This document shows, piece by piece, positions 1-7,691 of a stretch of 64,000 bases of DNA; the first letter of the stretch is position 1, and each line of letters opens with the position of its first letter. A program made the translations under genes and the position numbers. This stretch comes from Tessaracoccus flavescens (GTDB lineage Bacteria > Actinomycetota > Actinomycetes > Propionibacteriales > Propionibacteriaceae): NCBI RefSeq assembly GCF_001998865.1, contig NZ_CP019607.1:3286001-3350000 (forward strand), in the 5' to 3' direction. A model generated the notes under the pieces. The model saw only the letters and a list, made by a program, of their open reading frames with translations. It had not been told where the DNA came from and did not search any database.

Positions 1-224
1 CCACCGCTGCGGCGCCGCCGCGGGCCAAGATCTCCCGCGCCGGCCTGCGGTGGGGTCTGGTCGGGATCGTCGTCGGCCACCTGTCGATGGCCCGAGTTGC
101 CGAAGGACTGGGCGTGGCGTGGAACACCGCCAACGACGCGGTCCTGGCTGAGGGCCGGCGTCTGCTCATCGAGGACCCGACCCGCCTGGACGGTGTCAAG
201 GTCGTCGGGGTCGATGAGCACGTG
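1..224 (+). pseudogene. ISL3 transposase, 5' exon fragment (open at left edge)
   Basis: The frame is open from the window edge to 224 and reads as the middle part of an ISL3-type DDE transposase. It contains a helix-turn-helix-like segment (about ARVAEGLGVAWNTAND) and the stretch ending VGVDEHV, which carries the first catalytic aspartate of the family. At 225 the sequence changes into a group II intron that begins GTGCGCC. Reading across the intron junction to 2407 gives VDEHV followed by WRHTRLGDKYV, which is the normal continuation for this family. The N-terminal zinc-finger region lies outside the window. Confidence 0.85.
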
Positions 225-823
225 GTGCGCCACGAGGCGCTGTTGTATCGGATGGAGGTGGGAGACCTGCATTGGTTGGCCGTCGTAGCGGCCAGGTGAA
301 GCTGACGGCAGCCTGTCCTGGGGGAACGCCTGGGGTGGGTGGGAGCAGCCGTGACAAAGTCAGGACGGTCCAGTACTACCGGATGGGCCGTGTCTGGTGA
401 GCAAGACGGGAAGGTGTACGAGAGGAACCGGTGTCGTAAAGCCTCTTGATCGTCGCCCAGCTCTAACCCGGTGGATCGGGGCTGGTTTGCGGTGCGTAAC
501 CGCTTGTCGGGGCCGTCGTTGATGGTCGTGGCGGGTGGGGAACTGTCGGAACGGTGGTATGTGTCGGGTCCGGCAGGTCGTGGTGAAGGTCTACGGCGTA
601 GCCACGACGATGCCGCAGGGGTAAAGCCGGACGCCTCGCCCGTCAACCGAACAGCAGTGAACGTGGGAACCATCCGCATTCCGCTCCCCGCATTGGTGGG
701 GGATAGGTGCGTTGCCTGCCGAAGGGTGTGGGTGGGGCGGAGCCGTCGTAGTACTCCGAGGCCGGGAAAGCCGGTCACATGGGGAAGGGCGGCAGTGAGA
801 GAAAGCAGAAGAAGGTGAATGTA

Positions 824-2290
824 ATGTCCGAAGACGCGCCGGTGAATGTCGGCGCCTCCGGGTGGCCCGGCGATGCTCGGGCCTATCTGGGGGTACGGAG
901 GATGCAGACCAAGCTGCATGGTTGGGCGGCCACCGATGGTGGTCGCCGGTTCGATGACCTGTGGAACCTTGTGTGTGATCCGGCGTTCTTGACGATGGCG
1001 TGGGAACGCGTCGCTGGGAACAAGGGGTCCAAGACTCCCGGGGTGGACCGTGTCTCCGTGGCACGGATCAGTTCCGGGGTCGGGGTGGAGGAGTTCCTGC
1101 GGAACCTCCGCGCTCAGTTGAGGGCTGGAGAGTTCAGGCCGGTGCCGGTGCGGCAGGTGATGATCCCCAAGGCCAGCGGCAAGCTGCGCAAGTTGGGCAT
1201 CCCGACCGTGACCGACCGGGTGGTGCAGGCAGCTTTGAAGCTGGTGCTGGAACCCATCTTCGAGGCCGACTTCAAGTCGTGCTCCTATGGGTTCAGACCT
1301 AACCGGCGCGCGCAGGACGCGGTCGCCGAGATCCACCACTTCGCGAGCAAATCGTATGAGTGGGTGCTGGAGGCCGACATTGAGGCGTGTTTCGACATGA
1401 TCGACCACACCGCCTTGATGGACCGGCTCCGGTGCAGGATCGGTGACAAGCGGGTGCTCGCGCTGGTCAAGGCGTTCCTGAAAGCGGGAGTGCTCACCAC
1501 GGTGGGCACGACCGAGGGGATGATCACCGGCACCCCACAGGGCGGGATCTTGTCCCCGCTGCTGGCCAACATTGCCCTATCAGTCCTCGATGACGAGTTC
1601 GCTCGCCGCTGGGACCATGAGATGGGCACGGCCGGAAAGCGGGCCTGGCGCCGTGACCACGGCAAGGCGTCCTACCGGCTGATCCGTTACGCCGATGACT
1701 TCGTCATCGTGGTGAAGGGCAGCCAAGAACACGCCGAGCAGTTGCGTCACGAGGTGGCAGAAGTACTCGCCCCGATGGGGTTACGGCTGTCACCGGAGAA
1801 GACCCGCGTGGTCCACATCGACCACGGGTTCGACTTCCTCGGTTTCCACATCCGACGGATGCGGAAACGAGGCAGCAACAAGTGGTACGTCTACACCCTG
1901 CCCGCGAAGAAGGCGATCGCCTCGATCAGACAGCGGGTGAAGACCATGACCTACAGGAACACCCTGCACCAGGACCCGGGATACCTCATGGACTATCTCG
2001 GGCGGGTGCTGCGGGGATGGGCGAACTACTTCCGGTATGCGGTGGCCAAAGCAACCTTCGCCGCGATCGACTCCTACACGTGGGAGCGGATCACGGCATG
2101 GCTACGCAAGAAGCACCGCCGACTCGGATGGCCGGAACTCCGCCGCAGGTACTGCCTGCCCGGAACCTGGCGCCTCGCTCACAACGGGAAACGGTTCACC
2201 GGCGCCGCGAGCGTCCCGGTGACCAGGTACCGCTACCGCGGCTACCACATTCCTACCCCCTGGGACCGGCCAGCTGTCACCACCAGCTGA
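824..2290 (+). CDS. ltrA: Group II intron reverse transcriptase/maturase
   Basis: This 488-residue protein would copy the intron RNA into DNA during retrohoming and help the RNA fold for splicing. Reverse transcriptase motifs are clear: LGIPTVTDRVVQAALK, YGFRPNRRAQDAV, TPQGGILSPLLANI, and the catalytic RYADD box. A maturase (domain X) region follows with the typical LRGWANYFRY and WLRKKH motifs. The protein ends shortly after YRGYHIPTPW, with no zinc-binding HNH endonuclease, so target entry probably relies on single-stranded DNA or another nick. I chose the ATG at 824 over the upstream ATG at 779, because an AAGGTG ribosome-binding-like sequence sits a few bases before it. All catalytic motifs look intact. 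Confidence 0.93.
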   Translation: MSEDAPVNVGASGWPGDARAYLGVRRMQTKLHGWAATDGGRRFDDLWNLVCDPAFLTMAWERVAGNKGSKTPGVDRVSVARISSGVGVEEFLRNLRAQLRAGEFRPVPVRQVMIPKASGKLRKLGIPTVTDRVVQAALKLVLEPIFEADFKSCSYGFRPNRRAQDAVAEIHHFASKSYEWVLEADIEACFDMIDHTALMDRLRCRIGDKRVLALVKAFLKAGVLTTVGTTEGMITGTPQGGILSPLLANIALSVLDDEFARRWDHEMGTAGKRAWRRDHGKASYRLIRYADDFVIVVKGSQEHAEQLRHEVAEVLAPMGLRLSPEKTRVVHIDHGFDFLGFHIRRMRKRGSNKWYVYTLPAKKAIASIRQRVKTMTYRNTLHQDPGYLMDYLGRVLRGWANYFRYAVAKATFAAIDSYTWERITAWLRKKHRRLGWPELRRRYCLPGTWRLAHNGKRFTGAASVPVTRYRYRGYHIPTPWDRPAVTTS

Positions 2291-2309
2291 ACCAGCCCTC
2301 TCTCATGGA

Positions 2310-2406
<97 letters not shown>

Positions 2407-3147
2407 TGGCGACATACCCGCCTCGGTGACAAGTACGTCACCGTGATCATCGACCTCACCCCGGTCCGGGACGGCACCGGGCCCTCACGCCTGCTGGACG
2501 TGGTCGAAGGTCGGTCGAAGAAGGCGTTCAAGGACTGGCTGGCCGAGCGGGACCAGGCTTGGCGCGATGGGATCGAGGTCGTGGCCATGGATGGGTTCGC
2601 GGGCTTCAAGACCGCCACCACCGAGGAGCTGCCGGACGCCGTCACGGTTATGGATCCCTTCCACGTCATCCGGTTGGCCGGGGACGCTCTCGATGAGTGC
2701 CGCCGCCGAGTCCAACAGGAACTGCACGGACACCGCGGACGCAAGGGCGAGCCGCTCTACACCGCGCGGCGGACCCTGCACACCGGGGCTGACCTGCTCA
2801 CCGACCGCCAGCACGAGCGCCTTGACAAGCTCTTCGCTGGGGACCGGCACGTGCAAGTCGAGTGCACCTGGGGGATCTACCAGCGCATGATCTCCGCCTA
2901 CCGTCACCCCGACCGGGCAGCCGGCCGCGTCGAGATGAGCTCCGTGATCGACGCCCTCGCCGACAGTGTGCCTGAGGCGTTGGTAGAACTACGCAAGCTC
3001 GGGCCGCACCCTGACCAGACGCGCCTGCGACGTCCTGGCCTACTTCGACCGGCCGCGCACGGGCAACGGACCTACCGAAGCCGTGAACGGTCGCCTCGAG
3101 CACCTGCGTGGCCTGGCCCTCGGCTTCCGCAACCTCACCAACTACAT
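2407..3147 (+). pseudogene. ISL3 transposase, central fragment with frameshift
   Basis: This piece continues the transposase after the intron with WRHTRLGDKYVTVIIDLTPV. It carries the second catalytic aspartate in VVAMDGFAGF and the family segment VMDPFHVIRLAGDALDECR. Near 3001-3003 one extra G (CTC GGG CCGC instead of CTC GGC CGC) breaks the frame. After the shift the DNA encodes RTLTRRACDVLAYFDRP, the region with the catalytic glutamate (NGPTEAVNGRLEHLRG) and LGFRNLTNYI. The coding sequence is then cut at 3147 by the tyrosine-recombinase element. Codon use matches exon 1. The frameshift could be a sequencing error in a G run. Confidence 0.88.
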
Positions 3148-3176
3148 AGCTTATGCGGAATTCCGCATAAGCTATG
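3145..3176. repeat. 32-bp perfect palindrome at left border of recombinase element
   Basis: The sequence CATAGCTTATGCGGAA is followed directly by its exact reverse complement, making a 32-base perfect palindrome centred on AATT. It lies only at the left side of the element; the right side passes straight from the inverted repeat into transposase sequence. The outer CAT and ATG of the palindrome match the CAT seen at the right junction. It could be a coupling sequence brought in from a previous site, a recombination site, or a separate tiny insertion. Confidence 0.9.
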
Positions 3177-3260
3177 GTATGTCGACCTCGGGGTTATGTT
3201 GACCGACGTCGTGGGGTGCCTGTTCCAGTGCGGGTTGGGGCCTGATCCGGTCAACATAAC
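3174..3260 (+). repeat. Left 87-bp inverted terminal repeat
   Basis: This 87-base stretch is the reverse complement of 4365-4451 except for two mismatches near its inner end (CTGATCCGG versus CTGAGCCGA). Within it, GTTATGTTGACC (3193-3204) and its inverse GGTCAACATAAC (3249-3260) form a pair of 12-bp arms 44 bases apart. This is the geometry expected of recombinase binding arms. Confidence 0.93.
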
Positions 3261-3340
3261 GATGAATGCTCGGGTCGGGGTTCGCTTGATCTGACCGGGC
3301 GATCGTTGGGATCGCCTGGCTTCGGGTCAGGAGGACCAAG

Positions 3341-4354
3341 ATGGTGATTCATCGTGATCAGTGCCGCGCTGACGCGCGGGACGTGCTGGACGAGTTCGAA
3401 GCGTGGCTGCTGCGGGAACGGTCCACGCAAGAGGGCACCGCTGCTGCCTACGCCGACACGTTCCGGCTCCTGCTGACCTACGCCCAGCAGGCCACCGGGA
3501 TCGCCCCGTCGGCGTTGACCCTGGCCGATCTGGACGCGGACCTGATCGGCGGATTCCTCCAGCATCTGGAAACCGAGCGCGGCAACTCCGCCGCGACCCG
3601 CAACGCCCGCCGGGCCGCGCTGCGGTCGTTCTTCAGCTACGCCAGCTACCGGGCACCCGACGCGATCGCAACGATCAGCCAAGTCCTCGCGATCCCCGCG
3701 AAACGCACCAAGACCACCCTCGTGTCGTTCCTGACCGCTGCCGAAGCCGAAGCCCTCATCGCAGCCCCGGACACCGGCACCTGGCTCGGGCGCCGAGACC
3801 GGCTCCTGCTGCACCTGGGCATCCAAACCGGACTCCGCGTCAGCGAGCTGACCAGCCTGCACATCGACAGCATCCAGATCGGCCCGCACAGCCAGCTCGA
3901 ATGCATCGGCAAGGGCCGCAAGCAACGCGTGATCCCACTCCAGAAGAACACCGTCCAACTCCTCAACGCCTGGTTCGGCGAGCTTCCACCCGTACCGGAC
4001 GGGCCACTGTTCCCGACCCACGCCGGGACGCCACTGACCAGGGCTGCGGTCGGCAAGCTCATCGCCCGTCATACCGCTGCCGCGGTCGGACGGTGTTCTT
4101 CCTTGGCCGAGAAGAACGTCACGCCCCACACGCTGCGGCACACTTGCGCAATGAGCCTGCTGCACGCCGGGATCGACACCGCGAGCATCGCGCTCTGGCT
4201 CGGGCACTCGAACATCCAGACCACGCAGATCTACCTCCACGCCGACCTCGAACTCAAACGACGAACCCTGGAACGCGTCCCCGCCGTCGATGAGCGGCCA
4301 CCGGCCCGCTACCAAGCCTCGGACGCTCTCATCGCGTTCCTCAAGAACCGCTGA
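3341..4354 (+). CDS. Tyrosine recombinase/integrase of the element
   Basis: This 337-residue enzyme would cut and rejoin DNA at the element ends through a covalent phosphotyrosine link. An N-terminal SAM-like core-binding domain occupies about residues 10-105 (FEAWLLRERSTQEGTAAAY). The catalytic domain shows the full set of residues: Arg in TGLRVSELTSL, Lys in CIGKGRKQRVIPL, HTLRHT, LGHSNIQTTQIYLH, and the Tyr of that last motif. Nothing catalytic is missing. The gene fills almost the whole element and no second gene is present, so it is probably the only mobility protein. Its start is preceded by a GGAGG-like sequence (GTCAGGAGGACC). It is not a standard DDE transposase. Confidence 0.93.
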   Translation: MVIHRDQCRADARDVLDEFEAWLLRERSTQEGTAAAYADTFRLLLTYAQQATGIAPSALTLADLDADLIGGFLQHLETERGNSAATRNARRAALRSFFSYASYRAPDAIATISQVLAIPAKRTKTTLVSFLTAAEAEALIAAPDTGTWLGRRDRLLLHLGIQTGLRVSELTSLHIDSIQIGPHSQLECIGKGRKQRVIPLQKNTVQLLNAWFGELPPVPDGPLFPTHAGTPLTRAAVGKLIARHTAAAVGRCSSLAEKNVTPHTLRHTCAMSLLHAGIDTASIALWLGHSNIQTTQIYLHADLELKRRTLERVPAVDERPPARYQASDALIAFLKNR

Positions 4355-4364
4355 ACCCCGCACG

Positions 4365-4451
4365 GTTATGTTGATCGGCTCAGGCCCCAACCCGCACTGG
4401 AACAGGCACCCCACGACGTCGGTCAACATAACCCCGAGGTCGACATACCAT
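4365..4451 (-). repeat. Right 87-bp inverted terminal repeat
   Basis: This is the partner of 3174-3260, differing at two positions. It carries GTTATGTTGATC (4365-4376) and GGTCAACATAAC (4421-4432), the same paired 12-bp arms as the left end with one change in the inner arm. Its outer end runs directly into ISL3 transposase sequence at CAT. Confidence 0.92.
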
Positions 4452-4509
4452 CGCCCGCGCACTCCTCGAAGCCGGCGGATTCAGACCACACCTACACCCC
4501 GAATTGTGA
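4450..4509 (+). pseudogene. ISL3 transposase, 3' terminal fragment
   Basis: These bases encode IARALLEAGGFRPHLHPEL followed by a stop, the normal C-terminus of this transposase family. The fragment joins in frame to LTNYI at 3147, which shows that the recombinase element inserted without deleting host bases. The ISL3 right terminal repeat overlaps and follows the stop codon. Confidence 0.88.
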
Positions 4510-4562
4510 AGAGCCGGAAAAGGCTTCCAGCGGCTGATCTCGCGGTGGCCCGAGCGTGCGAA

Positions 4563-4591
4563 CGGGGTGTCGGACACCGTCTGACACCCCG
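4563..4591 (-). terminator. Hairpin downstream of the orphan trpB
   Basis: GGGGTGTC at 4564-4571 pairs with GACACCCC at 4583-4590 around an 11-base loop, with one further C-G pair outside. It lies just past the stop codon of the minus-strand trpB. No T run follows, so it is a GC-rich actinobacterial type hairpin. Confidence 0.6.
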
Positions 4592-4607
4592 CTCGCCGCG
4601 AGCCAGC

Positions 4608-5807
4608 TCACCCCATGCCGAGGCGTTCGGCCACGAAGTCGATGTCCTTGTCGCCGCGGCCCGACAGGTTCACGATGATCACGTCGTCCGCCGTGAGGGT
4701 CGGCGCGAGCTTCATGGCGTAGGCCAGCGCGTGGCTCGACTCGATGGCGGGGATGATGCCCTCGGCACGGCAGAGCACCTGGAAGGCCTCGAGGGTCTCG
4801 TCGTCGGTGGCGGTGACGTAGTTGACGCGGCCCAGGTCGCGCAGGTGGGCGTGCTGCGGCCCGACGCCGGGGTAGTCGAGTCCCGATGCGATCGAGTGCA
4901 CCGGCCACGGCTCGCCCGCCTCGTCCTGCAGCACGAGGGTCTTCATGCCGTGGAGCACCCCCGGCGTGCCGAGCGCCATGGTCGCGGCGTGCTCACCAGG
5001 GGCGTCGAGGCTCCTGCCCGCGGGCTCGACACCGTAGATGGCGACGTCCGCGTCCTCGAGGAAGGCGCTGAACAGGCCCATCGCGTTGGAGCCGCCGCCA
5101 ACGGCTGCCACGAGCGCGGTGGGGAGGCGTCCCTCCTTCTCCTGGACCTGGCGGCGTGCCTCGCGCCCGACGATCGACTGGAAGTCGCGCACCATCGAGG
5201 GGAAGGGGTCGGGGCCCACCACCGAGCCGATGGCGAACATCGTCTCGCCGAAGTCGGCCGCCCACACGCCGAAGGCGGAGTCGACGGCGTCCTTGAGGCA
5301 GCGTCCTCCGCTCTCGACGGAGACGACCTTCGCGCCGAGGAGGCGCATCCGCACCACATTGGGGTGCTGCTTCTCGATGTCGATCGCGCCCATGTGGATC
5401 TCGCACTCGAGCCCGAGCAGCGCGGCGGCGGTGGCGAGGGCGACGCCGTGCTGGCCTGCGCCGGTTTCGGCGATGACCTTCTTCTTGCCCATCCGCTTGG
5501 CAAGCAGGACCTCGCCGAGGGTGTGGTTGATCTTGTGCGCGCCGGTGTGGTTCAGGTCCTCGCGCTTCAGGTAGATCTTGGCCCCGCCCAGTTCGGCGCT
5601 CAGCCGTGCCGCGAGGAAGAGGGGTGAAGGCCGGCCGACGTAGTCGGCGAGCAGGGCCTCGTACTCGGCCTGGAAGGCGGGGTCATCCTTTGCCTCGGCA
5701 TAGGCAGCCGCCACCTCGGCGATCGGCGCCTCGAGATGCGGGGGGAGGAAGCGGCCGCCATGGGCGCCGAAGAAGCCGGCCTCGTCGGCCTGGGTGAGCG
5801 AAGTCAT
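4608..5807 (-). CDS. trpB: Tryptophan synthase beta chain, second orphan copy
   Basis: This 399-residue enzyme would join indole to serine to make tryptophan, using pyridoxal phosphate. The PLP lysine lies in [15 protein letters not shown], the phosphate loop is [13 protein letters not shown], and the substrate loop motif [13 protein letters not shown] is intact. It belongs to the usual TrpB1 type and is a paralogue of the operon trpB at 10615-11850. It stands alone on the minus strand, next to the ISL3 remnant and far from trpA. It may work as an indole-salvage enzyme or as a backup. Its ATG follows a TAGCAT box by six bases, so its mRNA is probably leaderless. Codon use looks native. Confidence 0.95.
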   Translation of the reverse strand: MTSLTQADEAGFFGAHGGRFLPPHLEAPIAEVAAAYAEAKDDPAFQAEYEALLADYVGRPSPLFLAARLSAELGGAKIYLKREDLNHTGAHKINHTLGEVLLAKRMGKKKVIAETGAGQHGVALATAAALLGLECEIHMGAIDIEKQHPNVVRMRLLGAKVVSVESGGRCLKDAVDSAFGVWAADFGETMFAIGSVVGPDPFPSMVRDFQSIVGREARRQVQEKEGRLPTALVAAVGGGSNAMGLFSAFLEDADVAIYGVEPAGRSLDAPGEHAATMALGTPGVLHGMKTLVLQDEAGEPWPVHSIASGLDYPGVGPQHAHLRDLGRVNYVTATDDETLEAFQVLCRAEGIIPAIESSHALAYAMKLAPTLTADDVIIVNLSGRGDKDIDFVAERLGMG

Positions 5808-5813
5808 GCGCGG

Positions 5814-5819
5814 ATGCTA
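5814..5819 (-). promoter_or_regulatory. -10 box for orphan trpB (leaderless)
   Basis: The minus strand reads TAGCAT, then six bases, then ATG. Transcription would start at or one base from the start codon. No convincing -35 was sought beyond this box. Confidence 0.5.
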
Positions 5820-5968
5820 CTGGCTCGACCCTGCGGATCGGAAGCGGTTCGCAGACTGGATCGTCATCCCCGCTCACTTGACCAGGAGTGCGCCGCTTCC
5901 GTAGGGGATTGCCCGATCGAGGAGGATGGCGAGCCGACCCCCGAGTTCCTCCACGGGCCAGCCGAGCG

Positions 5969-6577
5969 TCACAGGGACAGCAGCGACCTCAGCCAGTTGT
6001 CAAGGACGGGCGGGTCGGCGACCAGCTCGACATCGGAGTCGCGCCCGGTGAGGTGCAGCAGCAGCTCAGAGGGCAGCCCGCTGAGGTGGATGGTCCGCTC
6101 GCCGGTACCGATCTGCTTCTCCTCGCCCTTGTCGGTGCGCGTGAGCCGCAGCTGGTCGCCCGCCTTCGCCTGGACCCGACGTGCCATCACCTGCACCAGT
6201 GGCCACAGCTCCTGCTGCTCCTTGGCGGTGAGCGTCTGCGAGCGGCCGTTGGCGCGCAGCACGTCCTCGTGGTGGATGAAGAACTCGCTCGTGTTGACCA
6301 GCCCGTCGAGCGGGCGCATGATCCAGCCGGGCGTGCGGATCTCCTCGACCAGGGTCGGATAGTCCATGGAATGGAGGGCGCGGTTCTGGATCTGTTGGGT
6401 CTTCTCCGCGAAACGTTCGAGCCCGATCCCGGGCAGCGCCCCGAGCTTGTGCTCGCGCACGTACAGGTGCGCGGCGAGATCCTGCGTCTGCCAACCCTCG
6501 CACTGCGTCGGGGCGAACGGGCCCAGCTCGTCGAGCAGGTCAGTCAGGGCGGCGCGCTGGCGCTTGGCGAAACTCAT
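5969..6577 (-). CDS. TIGR03085-family metal-binding protein
   Basis: This 202-residue protein resembles the actinobacterial TIGR03085 family, related to mycothiol-dependent maleylpyruvate isomerase-like (DinB-fold) proteins. The N-terminus (MSFAKRQRAALTDLL) leads into a conserved QCEGWQTQDLAAHLYVREHK segment, whose histidines probably bind metal. A second helix contains NTSEFFIHHEDVLRANG. The C-terminus (residues about 150-202) looks like the small SCP2-like lobe ending in NWLRSLLSL. The precise reaction is unknown for this family. The frame stays open far upstream of 6577, but the ATG there is set by the family N-terminus and by a TACGCT box six bases before it. It is transcribed divergently from the MOSC gene. 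Confidence 0.82.
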   Translation of the reverse strand: MSFAKRQRAALTDLLDELGPFAPTQCEGWQTQDLAAHLYVREHKLGALPGIGLERFAEKTQQIQNRALHSMDYPTLVEEIRTPGWIMRPLDGLVNTSEFFIHHEDVLRANGRSQTLTAKEQQELWPLVQVMARRVQAKAGDQLRLTRTDKGEEKQIGTGERTIHLSGLPSELLLHLTGRDSDVELVADPPVLDNWLRSLLSL

Positions 6578-6583
6578 GACCCC

Positions 6584-6625
6584 AGCGTAGACGGACGGCG
6601 CCCTCCGGGGGCGGGTGGCTAGGGT
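6584..6625. promoter_or_regulatory. Divergent leaderless promoters (TIGR03085 gene and MOSC gene)
   Basis: On the minus strand TACGCT (6584-6589) lies six bases before the ATG of the TIGR03085 gene. On the plus strand TAGGGT (6620-6625) lies six bases before the GTG of the MOSC gene. The 54-bp intergenic space therefore holds both -10 boxes, with the -35 regions crossing each other. Confidence 0.6.
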
Positions 6626-6631
6626 GGCGGT

Positions 6632-7330
6632 GTGCAACAGATTCTCGGGCAGGTCGCAGGAGTCCGCGTCGGGCGGGTCGTCACCCAGCCGTGGGGCGGC
6701 ACCGGCGTGCCGAGCGCAGCGATCAAACAGGAGGTCGCGGGTCGGGTCCCGCTCGGGCCGCTCGGCCTCCCGGGCGATGAGCACGGCGACACCGTCAACC
6801 ATGGCGGCCCCGAGAAGGCCGTGCTCGTCTTCCCGCGGCACCGCTACGACGACTGGCGCTCCATCGGGTTGGACCTCCCCGAGGGCGGCTTCTTCGAGAA
6901 CCTCACCCTCGACATCCCGGGCACCGACGAGACGGTCGTTGTGCTCGGCGAGACCTGGCGCATCGGCGCCGCGGTCGTCCAGGTGAGCCAGCCGCGCAAC
7001 CCCTGCTTCAAGCTGGCGCGACGCTGGGGGATCGACGACCTCGTGGTCCGCGTCCAGGACACCGGATGGGCCGGCTGGTACCTGCGCGTCCTGGAACCGG
7101 GGGAGATCGGCGTCGGCGACACCGTCGGGCTGCTCGAGCGTCCGGAAGGAGCCCCGACTGTCGGCGAGGTGGCCAGGGTCCTGAACCGGGACAAGCGCGA
7201 CCTCGAGGGGGCGCGTCGGCTGGTGGACGCGCCGGGGATGCCCGAGCGATGGGTGGCAAAGCTTCGGCGGCGGCTCGGCGGTACCGTCGACGACGAGTCG
7301 GCGAGGACGCAAGGGCCGACGGACGCCTGA
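6632..7330 (+). CDS. MOSC domain protein, YiiM-like
   Basis: This 232-residue protein carries a MOSC domain, the sulfur-carrying fold found at the C-terminus of molybdenum cofactor sulfurases. The region [18 protein letters not shown] is the typical start of the domain, and [19 protein letters not shown] contains the conserved cysteine that would carry sulfur. A C-terminal helical region (about residues 165-215) matches the three-helix extension of YiiM-like proteins, which in other bacteria help detoxify N-hydroxylated bases. The substrate is not known here. A GTG start at 6632 is supported by a TAGGGT box six bases upstream. The next gene, hisI, has its own promoter-like box. Confidence 0.85.
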   Translation: MQQILGQVAGVRVGRVVTQPWGGTGVPSAAIKQEVAGRVPLGPLGLPGDEHGDTVNHGGPEKAVLVFPRHRYDDWRSIGLDLPEGGFFENLTLDIPGTDETVVVLGETWRIGAAVVQVSQPRNPCFKLARRWGIDDLVVRVQDTGWAGWYLRVLEPGEIGVGDTVGLLERPEGAPTVGEVARVLNRDKRDLEGARRLVDAPGMPERWVAKLRRRLGGTVDDESARTQGPTDA

Positions 7331-7352
7331 GCGACGGATGTGGCCTTGTTGG

Positions 7353-7358
7353 CACAAT
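7353..7358 (+). promoter_or_regulatory. -10-like CACAAT box of the hisI-trp operon (leaderless)
   Basis: CACAAT is followed by GGGGCC and then the ATG of hisI. The same CACAAT plus about seven bases precedes aroC at 62486. A match in two biosynthesis genes suggests a real start site, though the first base differs from the TAnnnT boxes. Confidence 0.4.
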
Positions 7359-7364
7359 GGGGCC

Positions 7365-7691
7365 ATGCGCAACGTCAGGTACAACTCAGACGGCCTCGTG
7401 CCCGCCATCTCCCAGGACGAGGACACCCGTGAGGTGCTGATGCTCGCCTGGATGGACGAGGAGGCGCTGCGCCGGACCCTGACCACCGGGAAGGCGACCT
7501 ACTGGTCGCGCTCAAGGCAGGAGTACTGGGTCAAGGGTGAGACGTCGGGCAACCATCAGGCAGTCGTCGACGTCGCCCTCGACTGCGACGGCGACACCAT
7601 CCTGGTGACCGTCCGTCAGACCGGGGCCGCCTGTCACACCGGCAACCGCACCTGCTTCTTCAGCCCGCTCACCGCTGAGGACGCGCAGTGA
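7365..7691 (+). CDS. hisI: Phosphoribosyl-AMP cyclohydrolase
   Basis: The 108-residue enzyme opens the adenine ring of phosphoribosyl-AMP, step three of histidine synthesis. The conserved segments are all present: [48 protein letters not shown] (metal aspartates) and [11 protein letters not shown] with the zinc cysteines. It is the single-domain type with no HisE part. I chose the ATG at 7365 rather than the in-frame ATG at 7338, because the extra nine residues are not conserved and a -10-like box lies six bases before 7365. The gene leads the tryptophan operon and overlaps trpE by four bases (GTGA). Confidence 0.95.
   Translation: MRNVRYNSDGLVPAISQDEDTREVLMLAWMDEEALRRTLTTGKATYWSRSRQEYWVKGETSGNHQAVVDVALDCDGDTILVTVRQTGAACHTGNRTCFFSPLTAEDAQ

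Larger units (their letters stand above)
3148..4451 (+). mobile_element. Single-gene tyrosine-recombinase transposon-like element
   Basis: A block of about 1.3 kb interrupts the ISL3 gene between the codons for NYI and ARALLEAGG. It contains one gene, a tyrosine recombinase, flanked by 87-bp inverted repeats (3174-3260 and 4365-4451). The trinucleotide CAT is present on both sides (3145-3147 and 4449-4451), so the exact borders are ambiguous by three bases. CAT may be a short target repeat or the crossover sequence. Extra palindromic DNA lies between the left CAT and the left repeat. The one-gene layout with long terminal repeats resembles an insertion sequence, but the enzyme type is that of integrases. 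Confidence 0.85.

Noticed and set aside
779..823. Upstream ATG for the intron reverse transcriptase
   Set aside because: The extra 15 residues are basic and not conserved in this family, and the better ribosome-binding spacing is before 824.
3251..4462. A 403-codon minus-strand frame across the recombinase element
   Set aside because: It is a shadow of the recombinase gene, which has every catalytic motif on the plus strand.
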